DNA from: Carboxylicivirga sp.
GTDB lineage: Bacteria > Bacteroidota > Bacteroidia > Bacteroidales > Marinilabiliaceae
Direction: 5' to 3'
Assembly: GCA_025210475.1 (NCBI GenBank)
Contig: JAOARW010000104.1
Location: forward strand, 1 to 64,000
Length of the DNA: 64,000 bases
Shown here: positions 25,514-34,495 of the stretch, in pieces
How the letters are laid out: each line of letters starts with the position of its first letter
Position numbering within the stretch: position 1 is the first letter of the stretch
Translations under genes and position numbers: made by a program
Notes under the pieces: generated by a model
What the model was told of the DNA's origin: nothing
Databases searched by the model: none
Seen by the model: only the letters and a program-made list of their open reading frames with translations

Positions 25514-26635
25514 TTAGAGTGCTTTTTTGTAACAACGTTTCCTTTTATGCTGAATATGGTCAAACGATTTCCACATCTGGATAGCTACATGATTGTTTTC
25601 CAGCATTCCCGTCGTTTCGACATATTTAACGCCGTCTTCTTTTGCCGTTTTCCACAAGTCATTCATCAGCAAGGCGGCCACTCCCATACGTTGTAATTCG
25701 GGCTTAACGCCGGTTAACATTAAGTCCATCTCTTTTGGCTTTTTAAGGGCTTGCATAATGTGCCACCAGCCAAATGGTAATAATCGCCCCTTGGCTTTTT
25801 TCATCGCTTCAGACAAAGATGGTAAGGCAATCAGAAAGCCGGCCATTTCATTTTCTTTATCCAGAATAATCTTAACGTAGCGCGGATTCAGAATAGGAAA
25901 ATATTTGTTGATGTAGAACTGAACCATTTTTTCCGGTAGTTTGAAAGTACCAAACAGCTCAGAAAAGGCCTTGTTAAACAAGTTGAAAACTTTCTCTTTA
26001 TACGGTTCCAGCTCTTTACTCGATTTAAAATTAAGTGCCTGAAGTCCGTAACGCTTGGTTAGCATATCGGCCACCTTAAATGCTTTCTCTGGTAAAGCAT
26101 CGGGGAAGGTAATGCGGAACTCAAGCCAGTCAATTTCTTTTTCAAAGCCTAATTGATTGAAATGATTCTGATAGTAGGCCATGTGGTAGTCCGATGCTAC
26201 CGATGGTAGCCAATCGTGCCCTTCAATAAGGCAGCCCTGATGGTCAAGGTTTGAGAAACCTAGAGGTCCTTGCATTTCAACCATACCTTCTTCTTTAAAC
26301 CATTTTTCAACGGTTTCGAAAAGTAGCTGGCTTACTTCCTGGTCGTCAACAAACTCAGGACGTGTAAAACGGCCAATGTTTTCACCCTTCTTCTCTATCC
26401 ATAAAGTGTTGATAATTCCTCCGATGCGACCAACGCACTTATTATCTTTATAGGCCACCCAAAGCTTGACTTTACAAAAATCAAAGGCTGGATTTTTATC
26501 AGGAAGAAGCGCGTTCATCTCGTCCTTTTTCATGGGAGGCACCCACTTATCTTCGTTTTTATATAAGGTATATGGTAGGTTAACAAAATCGTTCAGTGTC
26601 TTATTATTGTTGACTTCTTTAATTAATATGGCCAT
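25514..26635 (-). CDS. GNAT-fold protein, YghO-like
   Basis: A 373-residue soluble protein. I start at MAILIKEVNNNKTL (26635); the open frame extends 76 codons upstream but that sequence is low-quality coding and would overlap the divergent DUF3810 promoter. The N-terminal region LNDFVNLPYTLYKNEDKWVPP and the middle EMQGPLGFSNLDHQGCLIEG are characteristic of a conserved Bacteroidota family with a C-terminal GNAT acetyl-CoA fold (about 270-370; LQRMGVAALLMNDLWK). Substrate unknown. Confidence 0.85.
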   Translation of the reverse strand: MAILIKEVNNNKTLNDFVNLPYTLYKNEDKWVPPMKKDEMNALLPDKNPAFDFCKVKLWVAYKDNKCVGRIGGIINTLWIEKKGENIGRFTRPEFVDDQEVSQLLFETVEKWFKEEGMVEMQGPLGFSNLDHQGCLIEGHDWLPSVASDYHMAYYQNHFNQLGFEKEIDWLEFRITFPDALPEKAFKVADMLTKRYGLQALNFKSSKELEPYKEKVFNLFNKAFSELFGTFKLPEKMVQFYINKYFPILNPRYVKIILDKENEMAGFLIALPSLSEAMKKAKGRLLPFGWWHIMQALKKPKEMDLMLTGVKPELQRMGVAALLMNDLWKTAKEDGVKYVETTGMLENNHVAIQMWKSFDHIQHKRKRCYKKAL

Positions 26636-26755
26636 CTCGAAAATGTTTTGTTTCTGCCGCGAAGTTAATACATTAATTCCGGTTAATCCTGATAAATTTC
26701 TATAATAGAAATCACTCTTTTCTGTTTTAGAGCATACATTGTGTATTTTTGAATT

Positions 26756-27814
26756 ATGATGAAGACTTTTTTCAAAAAATATTGTTCGCTTTCGCTTTGC
26801 ATTTCTTTTGGAACTATCGCTCTGGTGTTTGTTCTGACTCGCATAGGCCTGGCTTATCCTCAAGGAATAGAAGTTTTTTATTCACAGGGTATCTACCCCT
26901 ATATTGCCCGTGTTTTGTCGTTCATCAGCAATGTTTTTCCCTTTTCGATCGACGATCTTTTTTATACCTGTTTAATTTTACTGGTTGTTATCAATACATT
27001 GTTGCTATTGATTCGCCGATTACGATTGGCAATTTATCTCCGGCGAATAGTTGTGATGGGAGCTGTACTTTATGTTTCATTCAACGTGTTATGGGGTTTT
27101 AATTACTTACGGCAGGATTTGAGTCAACGGCTTGAGTTAAAACCGGCCAAAGCCAATGTGGATGAGTTGATGGAAGTTTTCAGCTGGCTGATTGATGAAG
27201 TTAACGAAACTTATACGCCCGTATATTGCATCGATCAGGATGAGGTGCTGGAACAGGTCAAGGTAAGTTATTCGCAACATGCCGAATTTCTTAAAATTGA
27301 TCCAGCTTTGCTAAATGTAAATCCCAAGACGATAAGCTTGAGTGCCTTGTTTGCTGCAGCAACCATTTCTGGTTATTACGGTCCTTTTTTTAGTGAGGTA
27401 CACCTGAATGGTTATTTGTTACCTTTGGATTATCCGATGGTTTTGGCACACGAAATGGCACACAGGCTGGGTGTTTCGAGCGAGGCAGAGGCCAACTTTT
27501 ATGCCTGGTTGATTTGTTCGCAATCCGATGATAAACGTTTGGCATATAGCGCTAACCTATATTTGTTGAAGTATTTTGTTTATGAGTGTCATAATCATGA
27601 AGGATTTCGCGAGCTTGTTAAAGAAATTCGTTACGAGGTGCGCCATGATTTTTATAAATCACATTACCACTGGATGGCCTTGATGAATCGAAAAGTAGAG
27701 TTGGTGGCTACCAAAGTGAATGATGCCTATTTAAAGTCAAACAATGTGGAGGAGGGTATCGAGGACTATGAAGGAGTAGTAAAATACGTAATGGACTATA
27801 AATTAACGAAGTGA
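26756..27814 (+). CDS. DUF3810 membrane zinc-peptidase-like protein
   Basis: A 352-residue protein with three N-terminal membrane helices (about 10-30, 55-75, 85-105) and a large domain carrying HEMAHRLG (His232, Glu233, His236), a zinc-peptidase HEXXH, followed 11 residues later by SEAEANFYAWL, whose Glu is a likely third ligand. This is the DUF3810 pattern; family members are uncharacterised membrane-bound metallopeptidase-like proteins. It is divergent from the GNAT gene with 120 bases between starts. Confidence 0.88.
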   Translation: MMKTFFKKYCSLSLCISFGTIALVFVLTRIGLAYPQGIEVFYSQGIYPYIARVLSFISNVFPFSIDDLFYTCLILLVVINTLLLLIRRLRLAIYLRRIVVMGAVLYVSFNVLWGFNYLRQDLSQRLELKPAKANVDELMEVFSWLIDEVNETYTPVYCIDQDEVLEQVKVSYSQHAEFLKIDPALLNVNPKTISLSALFAAATISGYYGPFFSEVHLNGYLLPLDYPMVLAHEMAHRLGVSSEAEANFYAWLICSQSDDKRLAYSANLYLLKYFVYECHNHEGFRELVKEIRYEVRHDFYKSHYHWMALMNRKVELVATKVNDAYLKSNNVEEGIEDYEGVVKYVMDYKLTK

Positions 27815-27901
27815 CAGTGGTTTGATTGGGATTTCTATATTTATTTTTCTTATATTGTTAGAAGGTTATTGAACAGATTGTGATATAACTGCTAAACCCA
27901 A

Positions 27902-28291
27902 ATGCTAAACAGTATGAGACAACCCGAAATTATTAGCTACAAAGGCAAGAGTATTTTCTACATGGATTTTAGTGGCTTAAGAGATATTGGTGAAATTGAG
28001 GAATTAATAAATCAAAGTAAAATCTACATTCGTTTTCAACCCGAAAAGTCAGTTATTACTTTAAGCAATATTGCCGGCATGCACTTTAATGCCGAAATAA
28101 AAAGTTTGTTTTCTGATTTTATTAGTGGCAATAAGCTATATGTGAGCCATGGAGCTGTTATCGGTTTATCTGGACTTCAGCGCATTGTGTATAACGGCAT
28201 CATGAGAATTACGGGACGCGATATTCGCTCCTTCGAAACAATTGATATAGCAAAGGACTGGTTGGTTACACAAGAAACGGTAGAGGTTTAA
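27902..28291 (+). CDS. Small protein, possibly SpoIIAA/STAS-like
   Basis: A 129-residue soluble protein with no signal or membrane segment. Alternating strands and helices (YMDFSGLRDIGEIEELINQ, VITLSNIAGMHFNAEIKSLF, SHGAVIGLSGLQRIVYNG) suggest a small alpha/beta STAS- or SpoIIAA-like fold; this is judged from pattern only. Start could be Met1 or Met5. It lies 90 bases before the first trkH gene on the same strand and may be cotranscribed, but each trkH also has its own upstream box. Confidence 0.6.
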   Translation: MLNSMRQPEIISYKGKSIFYMDFSGLRDIGEIEELINQSKIYIRFQPEKSVITLSNIAGMHFNAEIKSLFSDFISGNKLYVSHGAVIGLSGLQRIVYNGIMRITGRDIRSFETIDIAKDWLVTQETVEV

Positions 28292-28338
28292 AACTGTTTA
28301 TTTCTGCTTTTTTAACGCCGATTTTTTTAATAATGTTT

Positions 28339-28358
28339 GAAAAAGTAACACTTTTGCA
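28339..28358 (+). promoter_or_regulatory. Promoter-like box before the first trkH
   Basis: GAAAAAGTAACACTTTTGCA lies 24 bases before the start codon and ends in the TTTGC of Bacteroidota -7 elements. The same 20 bases with two changes precede the second trkH (29853-29872). CTTTTGC (28351-28357) also pairs with GCAAAAG (28370-28376). Confidence 0.5.
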
Positions 28359-28381
28359 GCCTTTTTTTAGCAAAAGTATCA

Positions 28382-29830
28382 ATGTTAAATTATCGGTTTA
28401 TCGGAAAAGTGCTGGGGCATATTCTAATAGCCTTAAGCCTTTTTATGCTGGTATGTGCCGGCGTTTCTTTTATTTATGGTGAAGCAGATTTAAAAGCACA
28501 TTTGATATCGGCATTAATCAGCTTGTTGATTGGCGGCACGGCATCCTGTATTTGGCGTAATAGTGATTATCATTCGGGCAGGCGAGAGGGCTTTATCATC
28601 GTCTCTTTGGTTTGGTTAATCATTTCGCTGTTTGGGAGCTTACCTTATTTATTAAGTGGTACCATCTCTGGTTTTACCAATGCTTTTTTTGAAACTATAT
28701 CGGGCTTTACAACAACCGGAGCCTCTATTTTAAGCGATATAGAAAGTTTGCCTCACGGAATTTTATTCTGGCGCAGTACAACCCACCTGATTGGAGGTAT
28801 GGGTATTATTGTTTTGGCTGTCGCTATTTTACCTTACTTTGGTTTTGGTGGTATGTCCTTGTATAATGCCGAAGCCGCCGGTATAAGCAATGAGAAGCTG
28901 CATCCGCGAGTAAAGCATACGGCCAAATTATTATGGCGCATTTATGTGGTGCTTATAGCTTTGGAAACCATCTTTCTAATGTTGGGAGGTATGCCACTTT
29001 TTGATGCATTATGCCATAGTTTTGCCACCATTGCTTCAGGTGGATTTTCCACTAAGAATGATAGCATGGCTGGTTATTCGCCCTATATACAATATGTTGT
29101 AATTGTGTTTATGTTGTTTGCCGGAACCAACTTTACCTTGTTTTATTTTGTGTGGAAAGGAAGAATAAGGAAGGTTTTCGAAAACCGTGAATTCAGGGTT
29201 TACCTGGCTATAATTGCCGTAGTAACTACCATAGTTACGCTCACCTTGGTTTTGCTTGATCATCACGATGGTGAGGAATCTTTGCGAACAGCCCTTTTTC
29301 AGGTGGTAAGCCTGATTACCAGCACTGGTTTTGCCACAGCCGATTATACAGCCTGGCACCCTTATCTGACTTACCTGATGTTTTTGTTGTTATTTAGTGG
29401 CGCTTGTGCGGGTAGTACTTCGGGTGGAATTAAAATTATGCGGCATTCGATATTGTACCGAAATATGGTTCTGGAGTTTAAGCGCATGGTACACCCTCAT
29501 GCAGTTATTCCTCTGAAGATGCAGGGAAAAGCAATTCCTTCAGATATTGTGTATAAGGTATTGGCCTTCGTAATGCTTTACATGAGCATATTTTCGGTGG
29601 GAACATTTATTCTCACTGTAACAGGCATGGATATGGATTCGGCCATGGGAGCGGCTGCCACTACTATGGGTGGTATTGGTCCCGGCATTGGAACTGTAGG
29701 GCCGGTAAGCAATTTTGCAGCGGTACCTGATGCTGGTAAATGGGTGCTTTCGGTCTTAATGTTGTTGGGACGACTGGAGCTATTTACCGTATTAATTATA
29801 TTCTCGCCAAATTTCTGGAAGAATTATTAA
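28382..29830 (+). CDS. trkH: TrkH-family potassium uptake protein, copy 1
   Basis: A 482-residue channel-like K+ transporter subunit with four MPM repeats. Selectivity-filter glycines are seen in SGFTTTGASI, ATIASGGFST, SLITSTGFATADY and GGIGPGIGTVGP. It imports K+ driven by the ion gradient with a cytoplasmic TrkA/KtrA regulator, which is not encoded nearby. A paralogue of about equal length follows 68 bases downstream. Confidence 0.94.
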   Translation: MLNYRFIGKVLGHILIALSLFMLVCAGVSFIYGEADLKAHLISALISLLIGGTASCIWRNSDYHSGRREGFIIVSLVWLIISLFGSLPYLLSGTISGFTNAFFETISGFTTTGASILSDIESLPHGILFWRSTTHLIGGMGIIVLAVAILPYFGFGGMSLYNAEAAGISNEKLHPRVKHTAKLLWRIYVVLIALETIFLMLGGMPLFDALCHSFATIASGGFSTKNDSMAGYSPYIQYVVIVFMLFAGTNFTLFYFVWKGRIRKVFENREFRVYLAIIAVVTTIVTLTLVLLDHHDGEESLRTALFQVVSLITSTGFATADYTAWHPYLTYLMFLLLFSGACAGSTSGGIKIMRHSILYRNMVLEFKRMVHPHAVIPLKMQGKAIPSDIVYKVLAFVMLYMSIFSVGTFILTVTGMDMDSAMGAAATTMGGIGPGIGTVGPVSNFAAVPDAGKWVLSVLMLLGRLELFTVLIIFSPNFWKNY

Positions 29831-29852
29831 GCCGATAAATATAATATTACTC

Positions 29853-29872
29853 GAAAAAGTAACATCTTTGCA
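29853..29872 (+). promoter_or_regulatory. Promoter-like box before the second trkH
   Basis: GAAAAAGTAACATCTTTGCA is 18/20 identical to the box before the first trkH and lies 26 bases before the start codon. It probably duplicated with the gene and gives the second copy its own promoter. Confidence 0.5.
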
Positions 29873-29898
29873 CTACAAATTATTCCGTCGTTTAAAAA

Positions 29899-31350
29899 AT
29901 GCTTAACTCAAGATTTATCGTATTGGTACTCGGCCTGTTATTAGTGGTTGAGGGCGTGTTTATGCTTTTATCGGCCGGTGTGGCCTTACTTTATGGGGAG
30001 TATGACTTACCCTACCATCTGATATCTGGATTGATTTGCATTGTGTTGGGCGGGATAACCGGTTTTTTGCTTCACAAAGCGCCTAAAAATATAGGTAAAC
30101 GCGAAGGTTACCTGATTGTGGCACTGGTTTGGATTGTTTTTTCCTTCTTCGGATTATTGCCTTTCTGGTTAAGTGGAGCCATTCCCTCTTATACCGATGC
30201 TTTTTTCGAAACCATGTCGGGTTTTACCACAACCGGCAGTAGTATTCTCAACGACATTGAGGCATTGCCACATGGTTTATTATTTTGGCGAAGCTTAATA
30301 CAATGGCTGGGCGGCATGGGAATCATCGTATTGTCACTGGCCATATTACCTGTATTGGGTGTTGGTGGTATGCAGATGTTTATTGCTGAAGTACCCGGTC
30401 CGGCGCCCGATAAATTACACCCACGCATTACCGAAACTGCCAAGCGCCTTTATGGAATTTATGTCTTATTCACTTTAGTGGAGGCTCTTTTATTGGTGAT
30501 TGGCGGCATGACACCTTTCGATGCCATTTGTCACTCATTTACCACGATGGCAACAGGAGGTTATTCAACCAAGCAAGCCAGTGTGGCTTATTTTGCATCA
30601 CCCTATATTCAATATGTGGTGATTCTGTTTATGTTTATTGCAGGAGCCAACTTTACATTATCATACAGTGCCTTACGGGGTAAATTTCAAAAGGTGTTTA
30701 AAGACGAAGAGTTTCAGGCTTATACCGGAATTATAATCGGAGTTAGTGTTTTGGTGGCATCGGTGTTGTACTTTACTGCCGGTGCAAATGGCGTGGAGAA
30801 ATCGTGGCGCGATGGTTTATTTCAGGTAGTATCCATAATTACAACCACTGGTTATGCCACGGCTGATTACCTGTTGTGGGTACCGTTCTTAAGCATCGTG
30901 ATCTTCCTGCTGATGTTTACCGGAGGTTCGGCCGGATCAACCGGTGGAGGTATTAAAATTGTTCGAATTGTGCTGTTGATGAAAAATAGCTTTTTTGAGT
31001 TGAAGAGGTTGGTGCACCCCAATGCAGTGATTCCGGTGCGTTACAATACACGTGCGGTTAATGCCGGCATTATTACCAATGTTCTGGCTTTCATCGTAAT
31101 TTATATGATGACGGTTGGCATTGCCATGATTATTATGAGTATTATGGGATTTGACCTCGACACCGCTTTGGGTGCTGTGGCTACCTCCATTGGAAATATC
31201 GGACCAGGATTAGGAGATGTTGGTCCAGCTCTTAACTTTTACGAAGTACCTGCTTTTGGAAAGTGGTTCCTGTCTTTTTTAATGCTGATAGGTCGTTTGG
31301 AGCTATTTACGGTTATTTTATTATTCTCTCCATATTTCTGGAAGGAATAG
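29899..31350 (+). CDS. trkH: TrkH-family potassium uptake protein, copy 2
   Basis: A 483-residue paralogue of the preceding gene, collinear along its whole length, with filter segments SGFTTTGSSI, TTMATGGYST, SIITTTGYATADY and IGNIGPGLGDVGP. The differences (for example S-to-T and F-to-Y beside the third filter glycine) could alter ion preference or affinity. The pair looks like a tandem duplication; both copies are intact. Potassium transport is a family inference. Confidence 0.94.
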   Translation: MLNSRFIVLVLGLLLVVEGVFMLLSAGVALLYGEYDLPYHLISGLICIVLGGITGFLLHKAPKNIGKREGYLIVALVWIVFSFFGLLPFWLSGAIPSYTDAFFETMSGFTTTGSSILNDIEALPHGLLFWRSLIQWLGGMGIIVLSLAILPVLGVGGMQMFIAEVPGPAPDKLHPRITETAKRLYGIYVLFTLVEALLLVIGGMTPFDAICHSFTTMATGGYSTKQASVAYFASPYIQYVVILFMFIAGANFTLSYSALRGKFQKVFKDEEFQAYTGIIIGVSVLVASVLYFTAGANGVEKSWRDGLFQVVSIITTTGYATADYLLWVPFLSIVIFLLMFTGGSAGSTGGGIKIVRIVLLMKNSFFELKRLVHPNAVIPVRYNTRAVNAGIITNVLAFIVIYMMTVGIAMIIMSIMGFDLDTALGAVATSIGNIGPGLGDVGPALNFYEVPAFGKWFLSFLMLIGRLELFTVILLFSPYFWKE

Positions 31351-31713
31351 GTTATCTAATTTTTAGTGTACTACTTTTAATATTCGCTGTTACTCGTGGC
31401 AGACAGTGTATTTTTGGCAGGATATTTAAAGCAAGCTAAACATTGTTTCGATACTCACATCTTGATACTTTTCCGGCTAGTACAGGTTAGGGTTTTGGGA
31501 ATTTCTGTGTTGTTTTGATGTTGCATCTAGCCACGCGAAAGGATTCGCCCGGTTGCGGGGGGATTATCAGGTTTTCACCTCTGGCGTCTTGTAAAATGAC
31601 TTTTGATGAAGCGAGGTCATTAGTAAGATCGGGAAGCGCCAAAAAAGTATGAAATTTAATTTAATATTGCTTCCTCCACAAGAATTTCAATTGTTCCGTT
31701 ATCATTACTCTAC
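31351..31713. other. Intergenic region between convergent trkH and ion-channel genes
   Basis: No supported gene. A 44-codon open frame (31518-31652, ending RSGSAKKV) is present but has no start context I trust. No strong terminator hairpin is seen for either neighbour. Confidence 0.5.
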
Positions 31714-32535
31714 TTAAAGATCACATGCTTCCTTGGTATCAGCATCATTGTTAGAGTTCTGCTCTGATAGCTGCTCCAATACTTTATTTATTTTGATTTC
31801 CAGATTATCGATTTTAGCTTCCAGATCATCATTGTTATCACTTACCATAGAGTCAACAAAGATGGAATTGACCAGTGAAAGACCGAATATCCCTCCGGTA
31901 ATAACAACAAAAATGAAATAGAGGTAAGTCATAAAGGCTTTCGTTGTGGAGTAATGGGTTGTAATTTCTTCGGGTATTTCAAACCATCCTTCAACGGTAA
32001 AAATCTTAAATGTAGAATACAAGGATGTTGCAGGATTTTTATAATAATGGCCACCACTTTCGTGGAACAGGTAAAAGGATAAGATGCCGATTATAAAAAT
32101 GTAGATGGCAAATCCAACAAAAACAAACACCGAGGCTTTGAGTGCCCGTTGAATTCCGGAAAAAAGATGTTCGACGTTGGGAATAAATTTAATGAAGCGA
32201 AACGTTTTAAATATTCGCATGATGCGGAATATCAAAAGAAAGCTAAAATCATCCATCTGCAGATGAAACACAAAGGTAAGTAGGGCTGGGGTTGATAAAC
32301 CTACCAGGATAAAATCAAGTTTATTCCAAAATGATTTGATATAGTTGTTAAAACCAAATTCCCGAACCTTAATAATAACCTCCGCCATAAAGATTAGGGT
32401 GATTAAATTATCAACAATGGTAATGTAATAGCCATTTGCTTTTTGGGTTTCATACCCACTAACAAAAAGTAAGATTGAGTTTAAAAGAATAAGAACTAAG
32501 ATGAACTTGTCGTTAAGAATCAATCGTTTGATCAT
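31714..32535 (-). CDS. Voltage-gated ion channel, bacterial Nav-like
   Basis: A 273-residue single-repeat six-helix channel. The voltage sensor S4 reads FRIMRIFKTFRFIKFIP with five regularly spaced basic residues. After S5 the pore loop carries FTVEGWFEIP, aligning with the TLESW filter of NaChBac/NavAb and keeping the key Glu; S6 follows (FIFVVITGGIFGLSLVNSIFV). The C-terminus (about 235-265) is an acidic coiled coil, as in bacterial Nav tetramers. Ion preference (Na+ or Ca2+) depends on the filter and cannot be settled. It faces the trkH pair convergently. Confidence 0.88.
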   Translation of the reverse strand: MIKRLILNDKFILVLILLNSILLFVSGYETQKANGYYITIVDNLITLIFMAEVIIKVREFGFNNYIKSFWNKLDFILVGLSTPALLTFVFHLQMDDFSFLLIFRIMRIFKTFRFIKFIPNVEHLFSGIQRALKASVFVFVGFAIYIFIIGILSFYLFHESGGHYYKNPATSLYSTFKIFTVEGWFEIPEEITTHYSTTKAFMTYLYFIFVVITGGIFGLSLVNSIFVDSMVSDNNDDLEAKIDNLEIKINKVLEQLSEQNSNNDADTKEACDL

Positions 32536-32773
32536 GATTTGTTATATCAGTTGCTGATTGTGTGATAATTTTCTTTTGATATTTCCAATACACAGGGAGT
32601 CTGAGATGGAATTAATAATTTGCATTAAAATTACAAATCTTATTTTAATACTATTGTCTTGAAGCAATATGTTTGATTTCACATTCTCAATAAGTGTATT
32701 GTTTAATTGCTCTATTAAAAACTAAATGAGTAAGACTTTTATCCTTTATCAACACTATAATGATATCTACAAA

Positions 32774-32803
32774 AAAGCCCCCAACTATGACAGTGGGGGC
32801 TTT
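32774..32803 (-). terminator. Terminator behind the SusD gene
   Basis: AAAGCCCCC (32774-32782) pairs perfectly with GGGGGCTTT (32795-32803), followed leftward by a T-run. It closes the sigma-FecR-SusC-SusD locus. Confidence 0.88.
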
Positions 32804-32825
32804 GATTATTATTATATTAAATTAA

Positions 32826-34478
32826 CTATTCGGTCCATCCAGGGTTTTGCTCAAGTTCAGGATTTTTTGAAAGTTCTGTTTTGGGAATTGGAAATAAGTA
32901 CATTTTCTCATCAAATACACCAGGCGAGGCATCTACCACATTGTTTAAATCATAGGTGAAGGTACCATCAGGATTTTTGGTAACAATAGCACCATGGAAG
33001 CTTTGTCCATCCAAATGTGTGTGGGCTATTCTCCAACGTCTAAGATCCCAATAGCGCTTGCCTTCGAAGCAAAGTTCAATATAGCGTTCATTTCTGATTA
33101 AGTCGCGCATTTCGCTTTGTGTTAGTGAGCCCAGTACTAAATCGTTTTCAATTCCGGCTCTTCTTCGTATTTCATTTAAGGCATCATAAACTTCTTGTCC
33201 AGGTGTAGCTTGTACTTCATTTAATGCTTCGGCATAGTTTAGCAAAATTTCGGCATACCTGAACATGATCCATGGCTGTACACTGCCATAGCCATAAAAG
33301 TAGTCGACGTTATTTGGGTCAACGGCCTTAATGGTTAGATATGAAGTAATGGTATTGTAGATGGTGTAATTTGGAATAGAGTCGTAATCACTTCCTCCTA
33401 AATAGATACGAAGAAAATAGTTATTATCTAGTTCGCCACCTCTCATGCCGCTGATAGTTGCACCGTTGTATGCGATAAATGAATAGAAACGATCGTCTCT
33501 GCCTTCATAAGGCATGTTAGGGTCATAACCCGAACCTCCTTCGTTAATATTTAAACCATTCTTCATAGGAAAAGCATCCACCAATTCTTGAATAGGCGAA
33601 CATTGACCTGCATCACCATTTGCCAACCATAAAGGTTTTACTAGTGCATCCCATCCGTGTGATCTGTTAGGAAGTTTGTACTGCTTTTCAAAAATAGATT
33701 CTTTGTGATCGGTAGCTTCATCAAGCCACAGAGTTTTAAAATCAGGGTATAGGCCATACTTGTTAAGATCTATTACAGCTTTAGCAGCATCAGCAGCTTT
33801 CTGCCACTTCGTATTATCGCCTGATGGATTATAAAATTGACTGGCCTGATAGAGTAGGGATCTTGATTTGAGCGACAAAGCTGCCCCTTTAGAAGCTTTA
33901 CCCCTGGCTACATCTTTAGGTAAATCGTTACTTGCTAAATCACACTCATCAACAATAAACTGAAAACATTCATCTATTGTATTACGTGGAACAAATAAAT
34001 CATCATCAATCTCTTGTGATTTTGTAATTAGAGGAACGCCGCCGTAGCGTTTTACAAGATCAAAATAAAACCAGGCACGAAGAAAACGAACTTCCGCAGA
34101 AAGCAGTGTTTTGGTTTCATCATCAATTGTTGAAGTCGTAATACTTGCAAAAAAATCGTTAGCAACGCGGATAGCCGTATATCTGGCCGACCATACATCC
34201 ATAGGGTTTGATGTTTCATTCCATTGACCGATGAATATGGAATTTGGTCCGCCAGGATAATTACTCCTAGCTTCATCTGTGATGTTGTTATAAGTATTAT
34301 AATTCCATCCAGGCACTCTTTCGTAAAGTCCATTTACATAAAACTGAACAAGCGCAGGATCTTTCCACACATCTTCTGAGCTGATTGATGCAGGATTATT
34401 TTTATCTAATAAATCATCTTGACAAGATGTTAGAGCTATGATTCCAATTAATATTAATAGTATGCTATTTCTAAACAT
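32826..34478 (-). CDS. SusD/RagB-family outer-membrane lipoprotein
   Basis: A 550-residue surface lipoprotein (lipobox ALTSC, Cys19). SusD features include DLLDKNNPASISSEDVWKDP near the start, the TPR-like helices with AEVRFLRAWFYFDLVKRYGG, FRYAEILLNYAEALNE and the C-terminal RRRAGIEND, RDLIRNERYIELCFEGKRYW and FPIPKTELSKNP. It pairs with the SusC-like porin 17 bases upstream to capture a nutrient, typically an oligosaccharide or peptide. No degradative enzyme follows, so the ligand is unknown. Confidence 0.95.
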   Translation of the reverse strand: MFRNSILLILIGIIALTSCQDDLLDKNNPASISSEDVWKDPALVQFYVNGLYERVPGWNYNTYNNITDEARSNYPGGPNSIFIGQWNETSNPMDVWSARYTAIRVANDFFASITTSTIDDETKTLLSAEVRFLRAWFYFDLVKRYGGVPLITKSQEIDDDLFVPRNTIDECFQFIVDECDLASNDLPKDVARGKASKGAALSLKSRSLLYQASQFYNPSGDNTKWQKAADAAKAVIDLNKYGLYPDFKTLWLDEATDHKESIFEKQYKLPNRSHGWDALVKPLWLANGDAGQCSPIQELVDAFPMKNGLNINEGGSGYDPNMPYEGRDDRFYSFIAYNGATISGMRGGELDNNYFLRIYLGGSDYDSIPNYTIYNTITSYLTIKAVDPNNVDYFYGYGSVQPWIMFRYAEILLNYAEALNEVQATPGQEVYDALNEIRRRAGIENDLVLGSLTQSEMRDLIRNERYIELCFEGKRYWDLRRWRIAHTHLDGQSFHGAIVTKNPDGTFTYDLNNVVDASPGVFDEKMYLFPIPKTELSKNPELEQNPGWTE

Positions 34479-34495
34479 GATTTTTCATTTTGAGA

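Noticed and set aside
26636..26863. 76-codon N-terminal extension of the GNAT gene
   Set aside because: The added sequence is polar and low in coding character and would cover the divergent promoter; MAILIKEV is the better start.
31518..31652. 44-codon open frame after the second trkH
   Set aside because: No recognisable domain and no convincing initiation context; kept only as a note in the intergenic entry.
32726..32959. 77-codon open frame on the + strand
   Set aside because: It crosses the SusD terminator and is antisense to SusD; no supporting features.
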